Below are positions 10,906 through 29,278 of a DNA stretch of 60,000 bases, piece after piece. The notes beneath the pieces were generated by a model, which was not told the origin of the DNA, did not search any database, and saw only the letters and a program-made list of their open reading frames with translations. The DNA is from Zygnema cylindricum (lineage: Eukaryota; Streptophyta; Zygnematophyceae; Zygnematales; Zygnemataceae), in assembly GCA_037447655.1 (NCBI GenBank), contig JBBHKE010002842.1, positions 126,001 through 186,000 of the forward strand, written 5' to 3'. A program made the translations under genes and the position numbers. How positions within the stretch are numbered: position 1 is the first letter of the stretch; each line of letters starts with the position of its first letter.

Positions 10906-12323
10906 AGAGCGTGGCGGGTCCTTACCTATTTATTTTAGGCGGCATCGAGTGTGACGTATCACATTCTACCCCGTATTGAACCGGCATTCACGTGCCAATC
11001 CAACACATGCTTGTCATTTTTGTACGTACATGCGCGTGACGAGCTAGGGAAAAAATAGGGTGTACTCTCCCCTTTTATAGTGTCATAAAGATCCTCTTTT
11101 AAGTCATGCAAAGCCTTTGTGTCATGTCATGTGAATTTCGCTTTGTGGCTTCGTATGCCTTGCCCTTTATACAAGCCAATCAAAAAACACCTCCCATTAA
11201 CTCGAGGCGTCCGCGTGCTTATTTCGTGCGACGCACAACCCGCTTGGTCACATCTAAAGCTTGTGTGATATCAGAAAACCGTAACACAAAGTACTAATGA
11301 CGACACCCAAAGCCTTTGTGATGTTTTCCAAAGTGGATGTGATGAATGTGTGATGTCAGTTGAAATATGTGACATTATGAGTCTCTAAGCGGCATCATAT
11401 CTAGCCTTTTGTGATGATAGTTAGCGTTATAGTTCAATGTCATTTATTGTATCCGTAATGGTAGCTAAGTTTGTATGACATATTAGGCCCAACTTCATTC
11501 TTCCTGGTGGCATCTAGAGCCCTTGTAATGGCATTCAAATCGCTCTTGATGACATACACAAATGTCGTAAATAACGTCTATATTTTTTTTCTTGCATTAC
11601 ACATAAAACTTTTCCACATCGAGCACAAAGGGCCTCAAACACAAAGAGCCCACAATACACTATAACCATTGTTTTGGAACACGACATGGCATATAATGTT
11701 TAGTATGACATGACATTTAAGAGGCACGCTATTCCGAAAAAGTGTAATGTTGAGATGTTGTTTTAACGTTCTTATCAAAAGATAAGCCATGGGAACCTTT
11801 AACCTTTTATGTTTTTTTATGATTGTGTTGAAATATGGGTGTATAGATAAATGAAAAAAAACAAAAAATATAAAATAACACTATGACCATAGTTGCTTTA
11901 CTTATGGAAATTTAGAATGTATACCGCCACATATGGATATAACATTACCAATTTAATCATTCCAACTAATTAAATTAGGCGCATCTTCTACATGGAAAAT
12001 CGTGTTGTACTTTTTATATATGCCTTATTTCAGTACCTTTTGTCTGTTTTGTGCTTTATGTTCGCCAAAAAACGATGGTTTAACAACTTTTAACTTCACA
12101 ACATCGCACGCAGTGATGCCAAATTATACATGCATTTCTTACCTTGAAATGGTTTGTGTTTTGAACAATTAGAGCTAATTGTTGAATGGTTTGGCCAATT
12201 GGGTTTGGTTTGTTTTGAATAGCACAAATCGCGTTGTAAACCTTGTTGTTCGGTTTGGGACAATTGGGGACCGAACCAAAAATCGAAGCGAATTGGGCCG
12301 AATGCCGACAGGTAAAGTACTAC
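10906..12323. other. Intergenic, no gene seen
   Basis: The region is AT-rich. Repeated wording such as GTGATGTCA and GCCTTTGTG between 11100 and 11560 hints at old degenerate duplication. No conserved protein or RNA was recognised. Confidence 0.4.
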
Positions 12324-12537
12324 AGTACACCGCGAATGGCTATTAGCCTTATTCACGCTAATTCGGCGCCCCTAAATTTGTACCCAAATTCTTAAATAGA
12401 GTGATTAAAAAAACCCTTAAAAACAAATTAGTGTGACCGATTTCTTTGAAAATTCCCAAATTCCCAATTAGCGTTAATCACACTAATTGTTCTTTAACAC
12501 AGTATTTGTTAACGCTAACAGCGATTCGCGGTGTACA
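12324..12537. mobile_element. MITE, GAATCGCTATTAG family
   Basis: A 214-bp element with terminal inverted repeats, AGTACACCGCGAATGGCTAT at the left and the inverse of CTGTACACCGCGAATCGCTG at the right. The interior is AT-rich with TTAGCGTTAAT motifs. Related copies or remnants occur at 22765-22832, 29279-29837, 41054-41190 and 43340-43460. Confidence 0.75.
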
Positions 12538-13756
12538 GTTCATGTACGAAAACCTGAGTGTACCCTGTATCGTTTATAGTACAGCATTGCAAAACGAAAC
12601 GTCAGCCCGTCAGGCTTCTCATTACAATACCGTACTCGAAGCGTATCGTTTTGCGATATACACATGGAGTACGGTACGATGCATGCACTACAAATAAGCC
12701 GCTAGAAAATCACGCGTAACGCATGAAACAGATGACCAATCGACATCTGCATTCTTACTCGCCACGAAGTTAAAAGTCCTGATCGACGGCCAAAATGTGT
12801 TCTCATCGATCGTAAATATCTTCTCGATTCTTCATGGATGCTCGGTGTTTCTTGAGGAAGATTCATTTAAAAAGTCATAAAAAAATCAAGGGCCGTCTAC
12901 TTCATTAATAGCCAATGCGGTGGGGCCAAAAAGTGCGAGAACAGTTCAGGACTGGATGATGTACTTTACACGTGTCAGTCAAATATCGGTGCGAAAGGAA
13001 CGGATCATTTGCTGGATAAAATATCTAAAACCAAACCGCAATAATATAACCTCTCTTGCCGGGATATTTTATGTTCGACAAGTGGACAAACAGAATTGAC
13101 CAATCATGACACTTTTTCAATTATATTTTCTACTGCAAATGGCTGGCTTTCCGTACGATGCAACCAGGATCCTCATCTACAGAAAAGAATGACCTAATTC
13201 TATTACGTCACTCTATCCAAAAACTGTCGCATTTCACGCTCGATTTGTACGACAACTACCGTACTGTACCGTACTGTGAATCAACCGGATGGTCCGTTTG
13301 GTCAGCGTGGCAGTTATAGACAAAATAAAAAAAAGGAATACGGGAAGAGTAAAAGTATTTGAAGGAACTTTTTTTATGGCTATTCTGAGCGTCACAAATT
13401 TATGCTTTTTAGGCTAAAATCCTGAACTGGCGAATCACTATCCTTTTCTCAACGAAGAAAAAAGTATATCATGGTCGTGTACATGGCCGTGTGCATTTAA
13501 ATTATCCTGTTTTTTCCTTTTGGCCGTGAAGTACACGCGTAATAAGAGAACAGGCCAAAACTTTTTTTTCGCGCGGCTATCTCATTCACCGAGCTTTTCG
13601 GGAATTTATTTTGCCCTGTGATCCCACAAATCAGCGTGAAATGAGTCACGTTTTGGCCCAATAGGCCGACGCCCTTAATGACGTCCGCCACCGTCTGAAA
13701 TTTTAGAGTCTGTATACGGGTACAGATACCGACAGAATATAATATCCAAGGGAAGC
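12538..13756. other. Intergenic, no gene seen
   Basis: No reading frame with a recognisable family and no RNA gene was found. Short palindromic TACGGTAC words occur, as they do elsewhere in the window. Confidence 0.4.
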
Positions 13757-13759
13757 TAA

Positions 13760-14455
13760 GGGCGTGTCCCCATGTAACCGATATTTTGAAACGTTATTTT
13801 GGAATTTAGCGCTGATTTTACGGTGTACTTTTTAAAGTGTGCCTATGTCAATCGTTACTTGCGCGTTCATTATTTTGAATATGTGTCAGTTGTACACGTC
13901 GCCAATACTTGCGAAACCCAAACTGCTGACATTTGTAGACGCCAACGATCTCGGAACAAACTGCGGACATTTGTACGCCGCAAAGAGCTCCTGACATACT
14001 GGGACAATTGTCGACGCCGACTGTCATTTGTTGACACCCACACGTGAACGACATAAGCAATCGCCTACGTCTACAAAATTACATTTGTAGACGCCCACAA
14101 GTGGACAACATAAGCAAACGGACAAACAATTTTTTTTTCGTGTATTCTCCCAACTGCAAAAAATCAAATGGAAATTTTTGACGCGTGCAACCCAGGCTTT
14201 CTATTCGTCAATAGGGTAGTATTTTGATTAAAAGCAGGTCGCGATTTGATTTCAGTGCAAGTGTGAAGATGAGCTGGAAGTGGGTCGCGATGATAATACT
14301 ACCAAATCGCCGTACCTTTCAAGTTCCAAGATGACGCAAAATGTATTTGAGTTTTTGCCCATTTTTCGTACGGCGTAATATTTTCAAGCAGGAAGTCTCA
14401 TTTTCTGTGTAAACGACGGAAAAAAACCCTTACTTGAACACATGGGGACACGCCC
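13760..14455. mobile_element. PIF/Harbinger-like MITE
   Basis: This 696-bp element has a perfect 16-bp terminal inverted repeat, GGGCGTGTCCCCATGT, flanked by a TAA target duplication (13757-13759 and 14456-14458). A 3-bp TWA duplication and a GGGC-beginning end are typical of PIF/Harbinger. It carries no transposase. A second copy lies inverted at 26244-26933. Confidence 0.85.
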
Positions 14456-14458
14456 TAA

Positions 14459-15726
14459 GTCTCGTACAGAAAGTCCTTTCTGCGACGCTGACAAATACTG
14501 TTTGTCCTTTTCCATCCTTAACCAACTGCATGCAGTGTACGGTACGGAACACTAAAATCTGGAGAGTTTTTGCGATAAAAAGTTTAAAATCCCTCTAGAC
14601 TTTCCAGAACCTAAACTTCATCCGTACAGGAAATCATGTTCCTTACAAAATGACGTCGATGCAGACGAAAGAATCACAGTCGATCGGTTGAAGCGATATC
14701 TGCCGTCGATCGTGAGATTAGAACTGACGGTACCAGATTCAATGAACCTAGTTTCAAAAAGCGCCGCTCCCACCCGCGCTCCCCGAAAAAGTGTAAGGAA
14801 GAGTACAGCGTTCCTATTGGCCAACAGAACTGTATCTCCCGGAGAGTAGGCGCTTTTGAGAGGGAAAATTCGAATTTCGTGCGACTTCAACCGGATACTT
14901 CTCTCAATGGAAAAAGAAGAACTAAATTTTTGAAAACTAAGAAAAGTTGGATTGCTAATTATATATTTTTCTAAAATAAGTAATTATAAATGTTATTTTA
15001 TTAAAGCCTTACGTAGGGACTAGTCATTTTCAAGTGTGACATACGTAACAGGTGGGGAAGGCTCTAAAAGAAACAAGGTAAGGATTTGTACCCCTTAGAT
15101 TGAGAAAATTTATAATATGAATAAATGGGAACAATATGAATTGGGAATTATGAATTAAAAAATATCGTATTTAATTATTTTCTGGTGGTTATTGGTAATT
15201 TTTTTGAAGACAAACTGTTCCAAATTTTTTGAAGTAGGAAACATAAGGAATCGAAAAATGATTTTATAAATAGAATCAAGTTTTCGTTTTGATATGCAAT
15301 TTTAATTCCGAAATTTTTGTTATGTTTTGCCAAAATTAATGAGAGAAACATGAAAATGATGTAAAAAAGAAGGGAATAGTTGTGCAGAACTGGAGATTTT
15401 TTTGAAAGAAATTTTAGCGATGAGCAATTTTTTAGTCATTTTCAGTGAATCTATTTAAGAATCTCAACAGAAAATTCAAGAAAATGAACTAAAAAAACTT
15501 GAATGAACTTAAATGTGCCTAATTACAATGGTCTTATCAATTAGATTCTGTAAAGGAACGCTTTAAGATCAAACATTTTTGAAACGAAAAAAAGAAGAAG
15601 AAATTAAGAATAAAGGAGAGAAGAAGAAAGGAAAGTTTTACAAAATTGCCCTTTTCCTCCTCTTCCTCCCTGAGCGGATTCCATGATTTCGCATTTTCGC
15701 ATGCCGATCCTTGATCTGATTTCCCG
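14459..15726. other. Gene A upstream region
   Basis: AT-rich sequence, no gene seen. An out-of-frame ATG at 15683 opens a short frame that overlaps the gene A start, so transcription probably begins downstream of it or translation is attenuated. No clear TATA element was assigned. Confidence 0.4.
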
Positions 15727-21902
<6,176 letters not shown>

Positions 21903-22832
21903 TTACTTTTTTTTTTTTTTCCCCCTAATTTCACTGTTTAGGAGAATACAGTATGTAGAATGTAGACAGTGAAAAGTACGCAAGTGATACAAAAACAATT
22001 TTGTTCGATGTTTTTTCCTCGATTTTTAGTATGGTGATCGTCGTGTTTGTGTGTATTATTCTTTAGAGTATTCTAGGTTTTCGTCTTCGGTTTTTCATTT
22101 TTAGTTTTTTTTTTGTTTTGGTTTTTTCGATTTGGTTTTGGGTACGATATCGTCGTAGTTCACATTGCAGTTTTAAGTTATGGTTAATTTCAGATTAACA
22201 GATTTAAAATAGAGTGGATAAACTATTGAGGAAGGTACCTTCTCCGAGACTTGTTTTGTTATATCTAATTAAAGTGTTTTTCTTCACCAACACTCTTGAT
22301 TTTCGTTTTTTTTTATTTGCTTTGTTAGTTAATTATGGTTATATTTGGAATTTGTCCAAAAGTGGTGTCGCCGCTTCTATCCTCGCTCTTGTTTTTTACT
22401 CCGGGATACAATCACATTTTTTCTATTTTTTTTGCTTTGTTCGTTTTAAGCCTCGATGGTGATAAATACTAGAGAATGGTTTATATCTCTTACATAAAAG
22501 CGTTATGGACTCCCTTACACAACTTTGCCTTTTGGACCTTTTTCTTAGGTAACAGGCCATCGAAACTCTTCCTCGTTTTGACGATGAAAATTGAGTCATT
22601 CTATAATTTGTAAGAACAAATTATTATACATATTGTTATCTTGCGTAACCGTGGGTGCTGTTTTTACATTGTACGGATGTACATAACAAAGAGATAATTG
22701 CATCACATGGATTTGGAAACAATGATAAGGCTACTGAAAGACAATTTCTATTTCATTAATCTAATTACAATTCGCGGTGTACTATACAATAATGTACAGT
22801 ACACCGTTCTGTACACCGTCAATCGCTATTAG

Positions 22833-23945
22833 TAGTATTGTGTATCGGAAAAAAACTTATCGCGATAACACCGATACCGATAGTTACCGGTTATCGAACG
22901 GTCAGAGGTCCCGATATATCGGTCCGAGACCAACAAATTCCATATCGGCGATAACTTAAAAAATGTATAGTACGCATACTATAGTACCTTATAGCATACT
23001 GTACGCATACTATAGTACCTTAAAATATACTGTATTACATAATTCACATTATATAGCGTGGCATGCCACGTATAGCAATCTGTTCCGTATCTATTTAACT
23101 GATAACTATTACGGACAGCGCAGCACGTAAACGTAGACAAATTTAAAATAATACTTTATAGTTCTAAAGCTATACTACCGAAACGAAAAAAATAAATTGT
23201 AAAATTCGAGAATCAAATTTAAAATAAAATAAAATGATAAGACGAACAGAGAAGACTGAACTGTCGATGTCCAATTTGTACGGATTTCAATTTTTTTAAG
23301 AAAACTACGTAGTATTCGTCTTTTTCATATTTTTCGTGAATTCGTGTAAATTTCACTGTACGGCAATGTACAAAAACGTACGGAAAGCGTAAAAGTACGG
23401 AAAATTTTCAGAAATGTACAAAATTGTATGAAAGTGTACTCTAAAAAACCTAATAGTACGGAACATTTACGGCAGCCGTACTGAAATATGAAGGAACGTA
23501 CGGCAATGTACCTTGGAAACCCTAAAAATCCCATAAAATAACCCTAAACTGTACGAACATAGACGGACACTGTACGTAATTGTAAAAACATTGTACGGGT
23601 ACAAAGTAAGGTACGCATTTTATTTACTTTTCATCAGCGTTTGATGCGTACCTTACGTAGTATTCGTTAGTTTTACCGTGCGTAATATGCGCACGGGACA
23701 TCTAAGGACTGAATACATCTGTCAGACTGCCGCCATTTACAGCAACCATATTTATCTGTACGGTCCGTACAATTATCGCCGATAGTTATCGATATCGGTG
23801 TTATCGCAAATAATAACCGATAAATATCGGTTATTTATCGGCGGTAACACCGATGGCGATATATCGTACCAATATATCGATTATCGGGTACCCAAAAAAA
23901 GGTCCATATCGGTTATCGGCAAATCCTTACCAATACACAACACTA
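22833..23945. mobile_element. hAT-like element, TAGTGTTGTG ends, copy A
   Basis: It begins TAGTATTGTGTATCGG and ends CCAATACACAACACTA, an imperfect inverted repeat. The sub-terminal regions are full of CGATA/TATCG words. It is 1113 bp with no transposase. The ends and length are hAT-like, but no matching 8-bp target duplication was seen for this copy. Confidence 0.65.
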
Positions 23946-23953
23946 GTAATTGG

Positions 23954-24419
23954 TAGTGTTGTGTCTCAGCAATAAATTTATTGCGATAACACCGGTACCG
24001 ATAGTTATCGGTTATCGAACAGTCAGAGGTCCCGATATATCGCTCCGAGACCAACAAATACCTTATCGGCGATAAATGGAAACATTATAGTACGCTATAT
24101 AATAGTACTATATAATAAATTGTATTATATTTTTCCTTGCATAAAGCGTGGCATGCCACGCGTAACAATCTGTTCCGTAATCTGTGTAACGGGATAACGA
24201 CAGTTCATTACGACGGAATAAGCCGTACATATGTACGGTATGAACCATACAATTATCGCCGATAGTTATCGGTACCGGTGTTATCGCGATAGAAAACCGA
24301 TATTATTATTATCGGCGATAACAACAGCTTCGATATATCGTGCCAATATATCGGTTATCGGCAAGCCAAAAAAATGAACATATCGATTATCGGCAAAACC
24401 CTGCCCATACACAACACTA
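23954..24419. mobile_element. hAT-like MITE, copy B
   Basis: This 466-bp element begins TAGTGTTGTGTCTCAGC and ends CCCATACACAACACTA. It is flanked by GTAATTGG (23946-23953) and CTAATTGG (24420-24427), an 8-bp target duplication matching at 7 of 8. An 8-bp duplication is the hAT hallmark. Its interior matches the ends of copy A. Confidence 0.75.
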
Positions 24420-24586
24420 CTAATTGGTGAAACTCTTCTCTCGGATGTTCTTAAGTGCGTTTTTATTTTTTAGTGCGATATTGTTGTTTTGCGTCCGTAT
24501 TACCTTCAAGAAGAAATAGATCCACAACGGAATGGAACAACCCTTTGCATATTTGTTTACCTATCGACTTCCTTTAGAGGAATCAG

Positions 24587-25284
24587 GCCTGTTCTCCATT
24601 AGTCGGTCCAAGTAAACATGCGGAAACGTCTATTTCTAGTGTTTACTTGCGCGACGTTCCATTACGTCGTGCCAGTAAGCATCGTTTCTCAATTATGATT
24701 GGCGCCACGTAGGCTAGTTTTCAGATTCTTAAAATCTAAAAATGTTCTTCAAACTTAAAATCTGTACATCATATTTGTCCGAGCGGAGGTAGCTAATGAT
24801 TTGTACGAAAATTTTGCGACAAAATTTTAATTTTGAAATTGAAAATCAAAATTTCGAAATGGAATGGCAAAAAGGCGCCGCAAACTTTGAAGGTAAGCGG
24901 ATGTCAAAAGGAGCGTGCGAGGATATTTCGGTCGACCTGCAAACACCGTGGCGGAAGACATATGGCGTGTACGACGTGTACGTTTCTCATCGCCTGTTCG
25001 TGGTGGATATTTTATTAACTTTTCATGTGTACCAATGGTACACGACCAGTGTGAAGAACTCTCCTCGGCGAGGAGAGTCTCTTCACACTGGACGATGTGC
25101 GTGATTGCTTCACGAATCTAAAAAAGTGAAACATCAAACGGTTGATACTTACGCCTATAATATTGGAGCCATCCAGTTAACATGTTTCGTCATGTTTGGT
25201 CTGACAAAAAAAAAATTGGTACGAATCTCTACGAAATTGTACGGCGCCCAGTAAACAACGCCACTTTTCCTCTAATGGAAGCCC
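24587..25284. mobile_element. TIR element with TCCATTAG sub-ends, copy 1
   Basis: This 698-bp insertion has boundaries set by comparison with the uninterrupted copy at 29998-30001. TCAG is present once there and on both sides here (24583-24586, 25285-25288). Both ends carry TCCATTAG in inverted orientation, and AGTAAAC/GTTTACT lies further in. No transposase was found. Copy 2 is at 58817 to about 59840. Confidence 0.75.
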
Positions 25285-25484
25285 TCAGCAATTTCCAGAC
25301 CCTTTTCCCAGCTTATTATTTTTAAGCTTCTGCATATAGTTTGAATAGCCAGATTCTGATGTCACTTTAGACATAGCTGGTCCAAGACGTTTTTTAGTGT
25401 TTTTTTTTGCACATAAAGCTGATTAGTAATTACGCGCGACACCGCATTCGTTACGTCAACCGAAAGAAGAATTTTTCCACTTTA

Positions 25485-26246
25485 GGGTAACCTTCCATCA
25501 GGCGAAAAGTGGGGTTGTGTCCCGGAGAAAGTACCTTTCCGTACTAAGCCGTACTATTTGTTTTTTTTTTTACAAAAGATGTTTACTAGAAATTCGTTAA
25601 GATTCTCCAGACTTTTTGGCGAAAACTTCCACCGTCCGATTTTGAATTTCTGACGCAAACGCCCCTTGTATCCAGTGTCTGGCTAGTCTCCTCCGAGGAG
25701 GACACTTTGCGCTTACTGGACGCGTGTATTGGTCCACTTGTAAAAGTCAAAGTCGATCCACGACGGACTTGAAGTTATGAACTTACATGTGGCAAATGGC
25801 GTGTACCTTGTGACATAAAAGCCACCCTGTTCGACGACAAAATCTTGGTTGTAGGACATCCTGTCACGCCTCTGCTGGTACAGGGATAATACATGAACGT
25901 ACAAATGGTACATTCATGGACATTTGTACAAATTTTCATTTTGCAATGGTTTTCGTAACAGTTGGTACAACAACAAATACATGGACGTACGGATTGTACA
26001 TTAGCGTGACGCTACTATATATTTTAATCTGCGCCCACCTGTACAGATACACAGTTGCGATTTTGTCCTTTTCAAAATTTTCATCATTGTTGGGCGGCTC
26101 AACAGGATCCTACGTAGTACCAATCGCAATCTAACACGCAAGCAACTTTTGCTTCACTGGCACGACCTGATGGAAAGGTGTTATAAATATAACTGCCAGT
26201 AAACGTGACCGTACGATTACTTGGAACGCCTGATGGAAGGTTACCC
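25485..26246. mobile_element. 762-bp TIR element with 20-bp perfect ends
   Basis: GGGTAACCTTCCATCAGGCG at 25485 and its exact inverse at 26227-26246 define the element. It sits at the left end of a Harbinger-like copy and appears to have landed in that element's terminal repeat. No transposase or recognisable gene is inside. Confidence 0.75.
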
Positions 26247-26933
26247 CATGTGTTCAATTAAGGGTTTTTTTCCGTCGTTTACGCATAAAATGGGACTTCC
26301 TACTTGAAAATATTACGCCGTACGAAAATGGGCAAAAACTCAAATACATTTTGCGTCATCTTGGAACTTGAAAGGTACGGCGATTTGGCAGTATTATCAT
26401 CGCGACCCACTTCCAGCTCATCTTCACACTTGCACTGAAATCAAATCGCGACCTGCTTTTAATCAAAATACTACCCTATTGACGAATACAAAGCCTGGGT
26501 TGCACGCGTCAAAAGTTTTCATTTGTTTTTTTGCAGTTGGGAGAATACACCAAAAAAAAATTGTTTGTCCGTTTGCTTATGCTGTCCGATGTGGGCGTCT
26601 ACAAATGTCATTTTGTACACGTAGGCGATTGCTTATGTCGTTCACGTGTGGGCGTCAACAAATGACAGTCGGCGTCTACAGTTGTCCCAGTATGTCAGGA
26701 GCTCTTTGCGGCGTACAAATGTCCGCAGTTTGTTCCGAGATCGTTGGCGTCTACAAATGTCAGCAGTTTGTTGGCGTCTACAGGTGTCGCAAGTATTGGC
26801 GACGTGTACAACTGCCACATATTCCAAATAATGAACGCGCAAGTACATAGGCACACTTTGAAAAGTACACCGTAAAATCAGCGCTAAATTCCAAAATAAC
26901 GTTTCAAAATATCGGTTACATGGGGACACGCCC
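26244..26933. mobile_element. PIF/Harbinger-like MITE, second copy, inverted
   Basis: An inverted copy of 13760-14455. The right end keeps the full terminal repeat and is followed by TTA. The left end lacks the outermost bases because the 762-bp element abuts CCCCATGTG. Outside, CTTTA at 25481-25484 may hold the other TTA duplication. Confidence 0.8.
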
Positions 26934-27664
26934 TTAGTCTTACTGGAGACTTTGAAACACGTTCTGGCCGTCCAGATTAACGTAATCTAGACGGCCAGAA
27001 ATGTCGTTATGGTCATTCAATGTGGATGGCGATGTTTACCGATTTTTGCAAGACTCTTATCTCCTTGCTGTCTTACATGACCGTACACGATACGGTCTAT
27101 ACTTTTTCATTTATCAGCTGTAATCATTAGTGACATCCAGCGTCACTATTGGCCAAAGTATATTCGGGGATCTGGTAGATTTTCTCACGATTCTTGTCTG
27201 ATTTGACTTCTGTTTCCGTCTTTCCGAACCTTGTTGAATTTGTCTTTTTGCAATAGTAAATGGTTGAGGATCGTGACAGTTAGAACTTAGAAGACAGATA
27301 TCGGTCGTCGGATTTCCTGCCGCTTTGAATGGTAAGCACTAAGCAGATAAGCAGGTATTACATGGTCCCAGCAGAACTAGCGGGAAGACCAGTTTAGTAA
27401 CGGTCATCGTCTAGAAAATAAACCTTTAGTGCCGGTATACAGATTACAGTTTCACTTAGGATAAAAATGAGGAATTGCCGGTTTGCATTTGCATACTTCA
27501 ATTTTTGTCGGGCCTTGGCAGTTGGCACATACGTCATAAAGTACGAACTATAGGTGATACGAATTGATGGTGAGATTCTAACAGGCGATAAAATCTCCGT
27601 GCGAATATTAAGGGGGGAATATGACGAATATCACAGCTCAGTAGTCACGATTCGTGTGTAACTT

Positions 27665-27760
27665 CGTGCTAATTTTCGGTTAGGGTTTAGGTCAGGTTTA
27701 GGGTTTATTAACAATAAACCCGGGGTTAGGGTTATGTCAGGGTTTAGGGTTTAGGGTTAA
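27665..27760 (+). repeat. Interstitial telomere-like repeats, unit 1
   Basis: GGGTTTAGG and GGGTTAGGG words recur, as in the Arabidopsis-type TTTAGGG telomere repeat but degenerate. The same block is at 30935-31030 in duplication unit 2. Confidence 0.7.
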
Positions 27761-27989
27761 ATATTCTTGCACGCCTTGTTAAATTTGAAAATTTCACCTT
27801 TATGACCAGCAAGTACCCGGTTTCTTCAAATTTCACCGTACGGTTGATTTATAACGCACCGCATTTTATTTCTTTTTCTTGACAATCTGTTTATAGATTA
27901 ATTTTTTTTGTCGTGCTTGTCGTTTAGCGTACATATGTTGCGGGCAAGGAGCGTGTAGAAGTCGTCATGATAGCCTGTCGTTTCGCTTG

Positions 27990-28050
27990 CCCCCCCCCCC
28001 CCCCCCCCCCCCCCCCTTTCCCCCTCCCCCCCTCCCCCCCCCCCCCCCTT
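27990..28050 (+). repeat. Poly-C tract at duplication junction
   Basis: A run of about 27 C followed by CCCCTTTCC mixed runs marks the junction between units 1 and 2. It then merges into the splice-acceptor tract of the duplicated exon. Confidence 0.95.
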
Positions 28051-28077
28051 CTCCCCCTCCCTCTCTCTCCACTGCAG

Positions 28078-28159
28078 GGAAGCTGTGGAAGCCGATATTC
28101 TCGCTCACAGAATCGAGAGGGAACTCGATTTTTCTTTGGCTCCTTGTACTGTCGTTTGA
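28078..28159 (+). pseudogene. Duplicated terminal exon of gene A
   Basis: This 82-bp exon matches 21821-21902 in length, frame and stop (TGA), preceded by an intact acceptor CCACTGCAG. It encodes EAVEADILAHRIERELDFSL then APCTVV, differing from the original at two residues. With no upstream exons it cannot be a gene by itself, but it could act as an alternative last exon if transcription reads through. Confidence 0.8.
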
Positions 28160-28713
28160 TTTATTTATTTTTCTTTTTTCTAATTTCACCCTTTAGGAGA
28201 ATACAATACGAAGAATGTAGACAGTGAAAAGTACCGAAGTGATACAGAAACAATGTTGTTCGATGTTTTTTCCTTGGTTTTTAGTATGGTGTGTGTGTGT
28301 ATTTTTCTTTAGAATCATTTAGGTTTTCGTTTTCGGTTTTTCATTTTTAGTTTTTTTTTGTTTTGGTTTTTTCGATTCGGTTTTTGGTACAATTCCGTCG
28401 TAGTTCTCATTGCAGTATTAAGTAATGCAGTTTAATTTCAGATTAACAGTTTTAAAATAGAGTGGATGAACTATTGCGGAAGGTACCTGCTCCGAGAAGT
28501 GTTTCTTATATCTTATTAAGTGTTTTTCCTCACCAACACCCTTGATTTCCCGTTTTTTTTTTGTTTGTTTTGTTAGTTAACTATGGTTTAGTTGGAATTT
28601 GTCTGAAAGTGGTTTCACTGCTCTCCTCGCTCAGGTCTTTTACTTCGGGAAACAATCACATTTTTTGTTTTATGTTTTTTATTTTTTTGTCTCAAGCCTT
28701 GATGGTGAGAAAT

Positions 28714-28936
28714 ACAACATCGTGAATCGCTATTAGTGTTTATAATTTTTTCACCGCTTAAAACATCTTTTCTCCGTACACAGTTGTGGGATTTTCAATT
28801 TAAAACCGCTAATCGGAAGTTGAGAATGTTACCTTTCAATCGCAACCGTCAGAACCAAAATTCGAAAATTGTGTATGGAGAAAATATGTTTTAAGCGGCT
28901 CAAAAAATATTAACACTAATAGCGATTCACGGTGTA
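28714..28936. mobile_element. Foldback MITE
   Basis: An element of about 220 bp whose two ends are inverted copies of each other for 60 bases or more (GTGAATCGCTATTAGTGTT, then CGCTTAAAACAT and TTTTCTCCGTACACA). A related copy is at 40835-41051. The outermost bases resemble the GAATCGCTATTAG MITE family. Confidence 0.8.
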
Positions 28937-29278
28937 GAGAATAGTTTATATATCTTACATTAAAGCTTTACACACTCCCTTACACAACATTGCCTTTTGG
29001 ACCTTTTGTTTAGGTAAACACACCATCGAAACTCTTCCTCGTTTTGACGATGAAAACTGAGTCATTCTATTATTTTTAAGTACAAATTATTATTCATATT
29101 GTTATCTTGCGTAACCGTGGGTACTGTTTTAAATTGTACGGATGCACAACTCGAAGAGAATATTACATCACATGGATTTGGAAACTATGAGAAGGCTACT
29201 GACTATTTCATTAAGGTAGGTCAAACTGCTTAAGGTACAAATGTTGAAGTACACTTTTTGTTGTGTAATTACTAATTA

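Noticed and set aside
24796-25104. Open frame shared by 24.8 kb and 59.4 kb as a gene
   Set aside because: Both lie inside copies of one TIR element. The frame is not conserved between them and matches no transposase.
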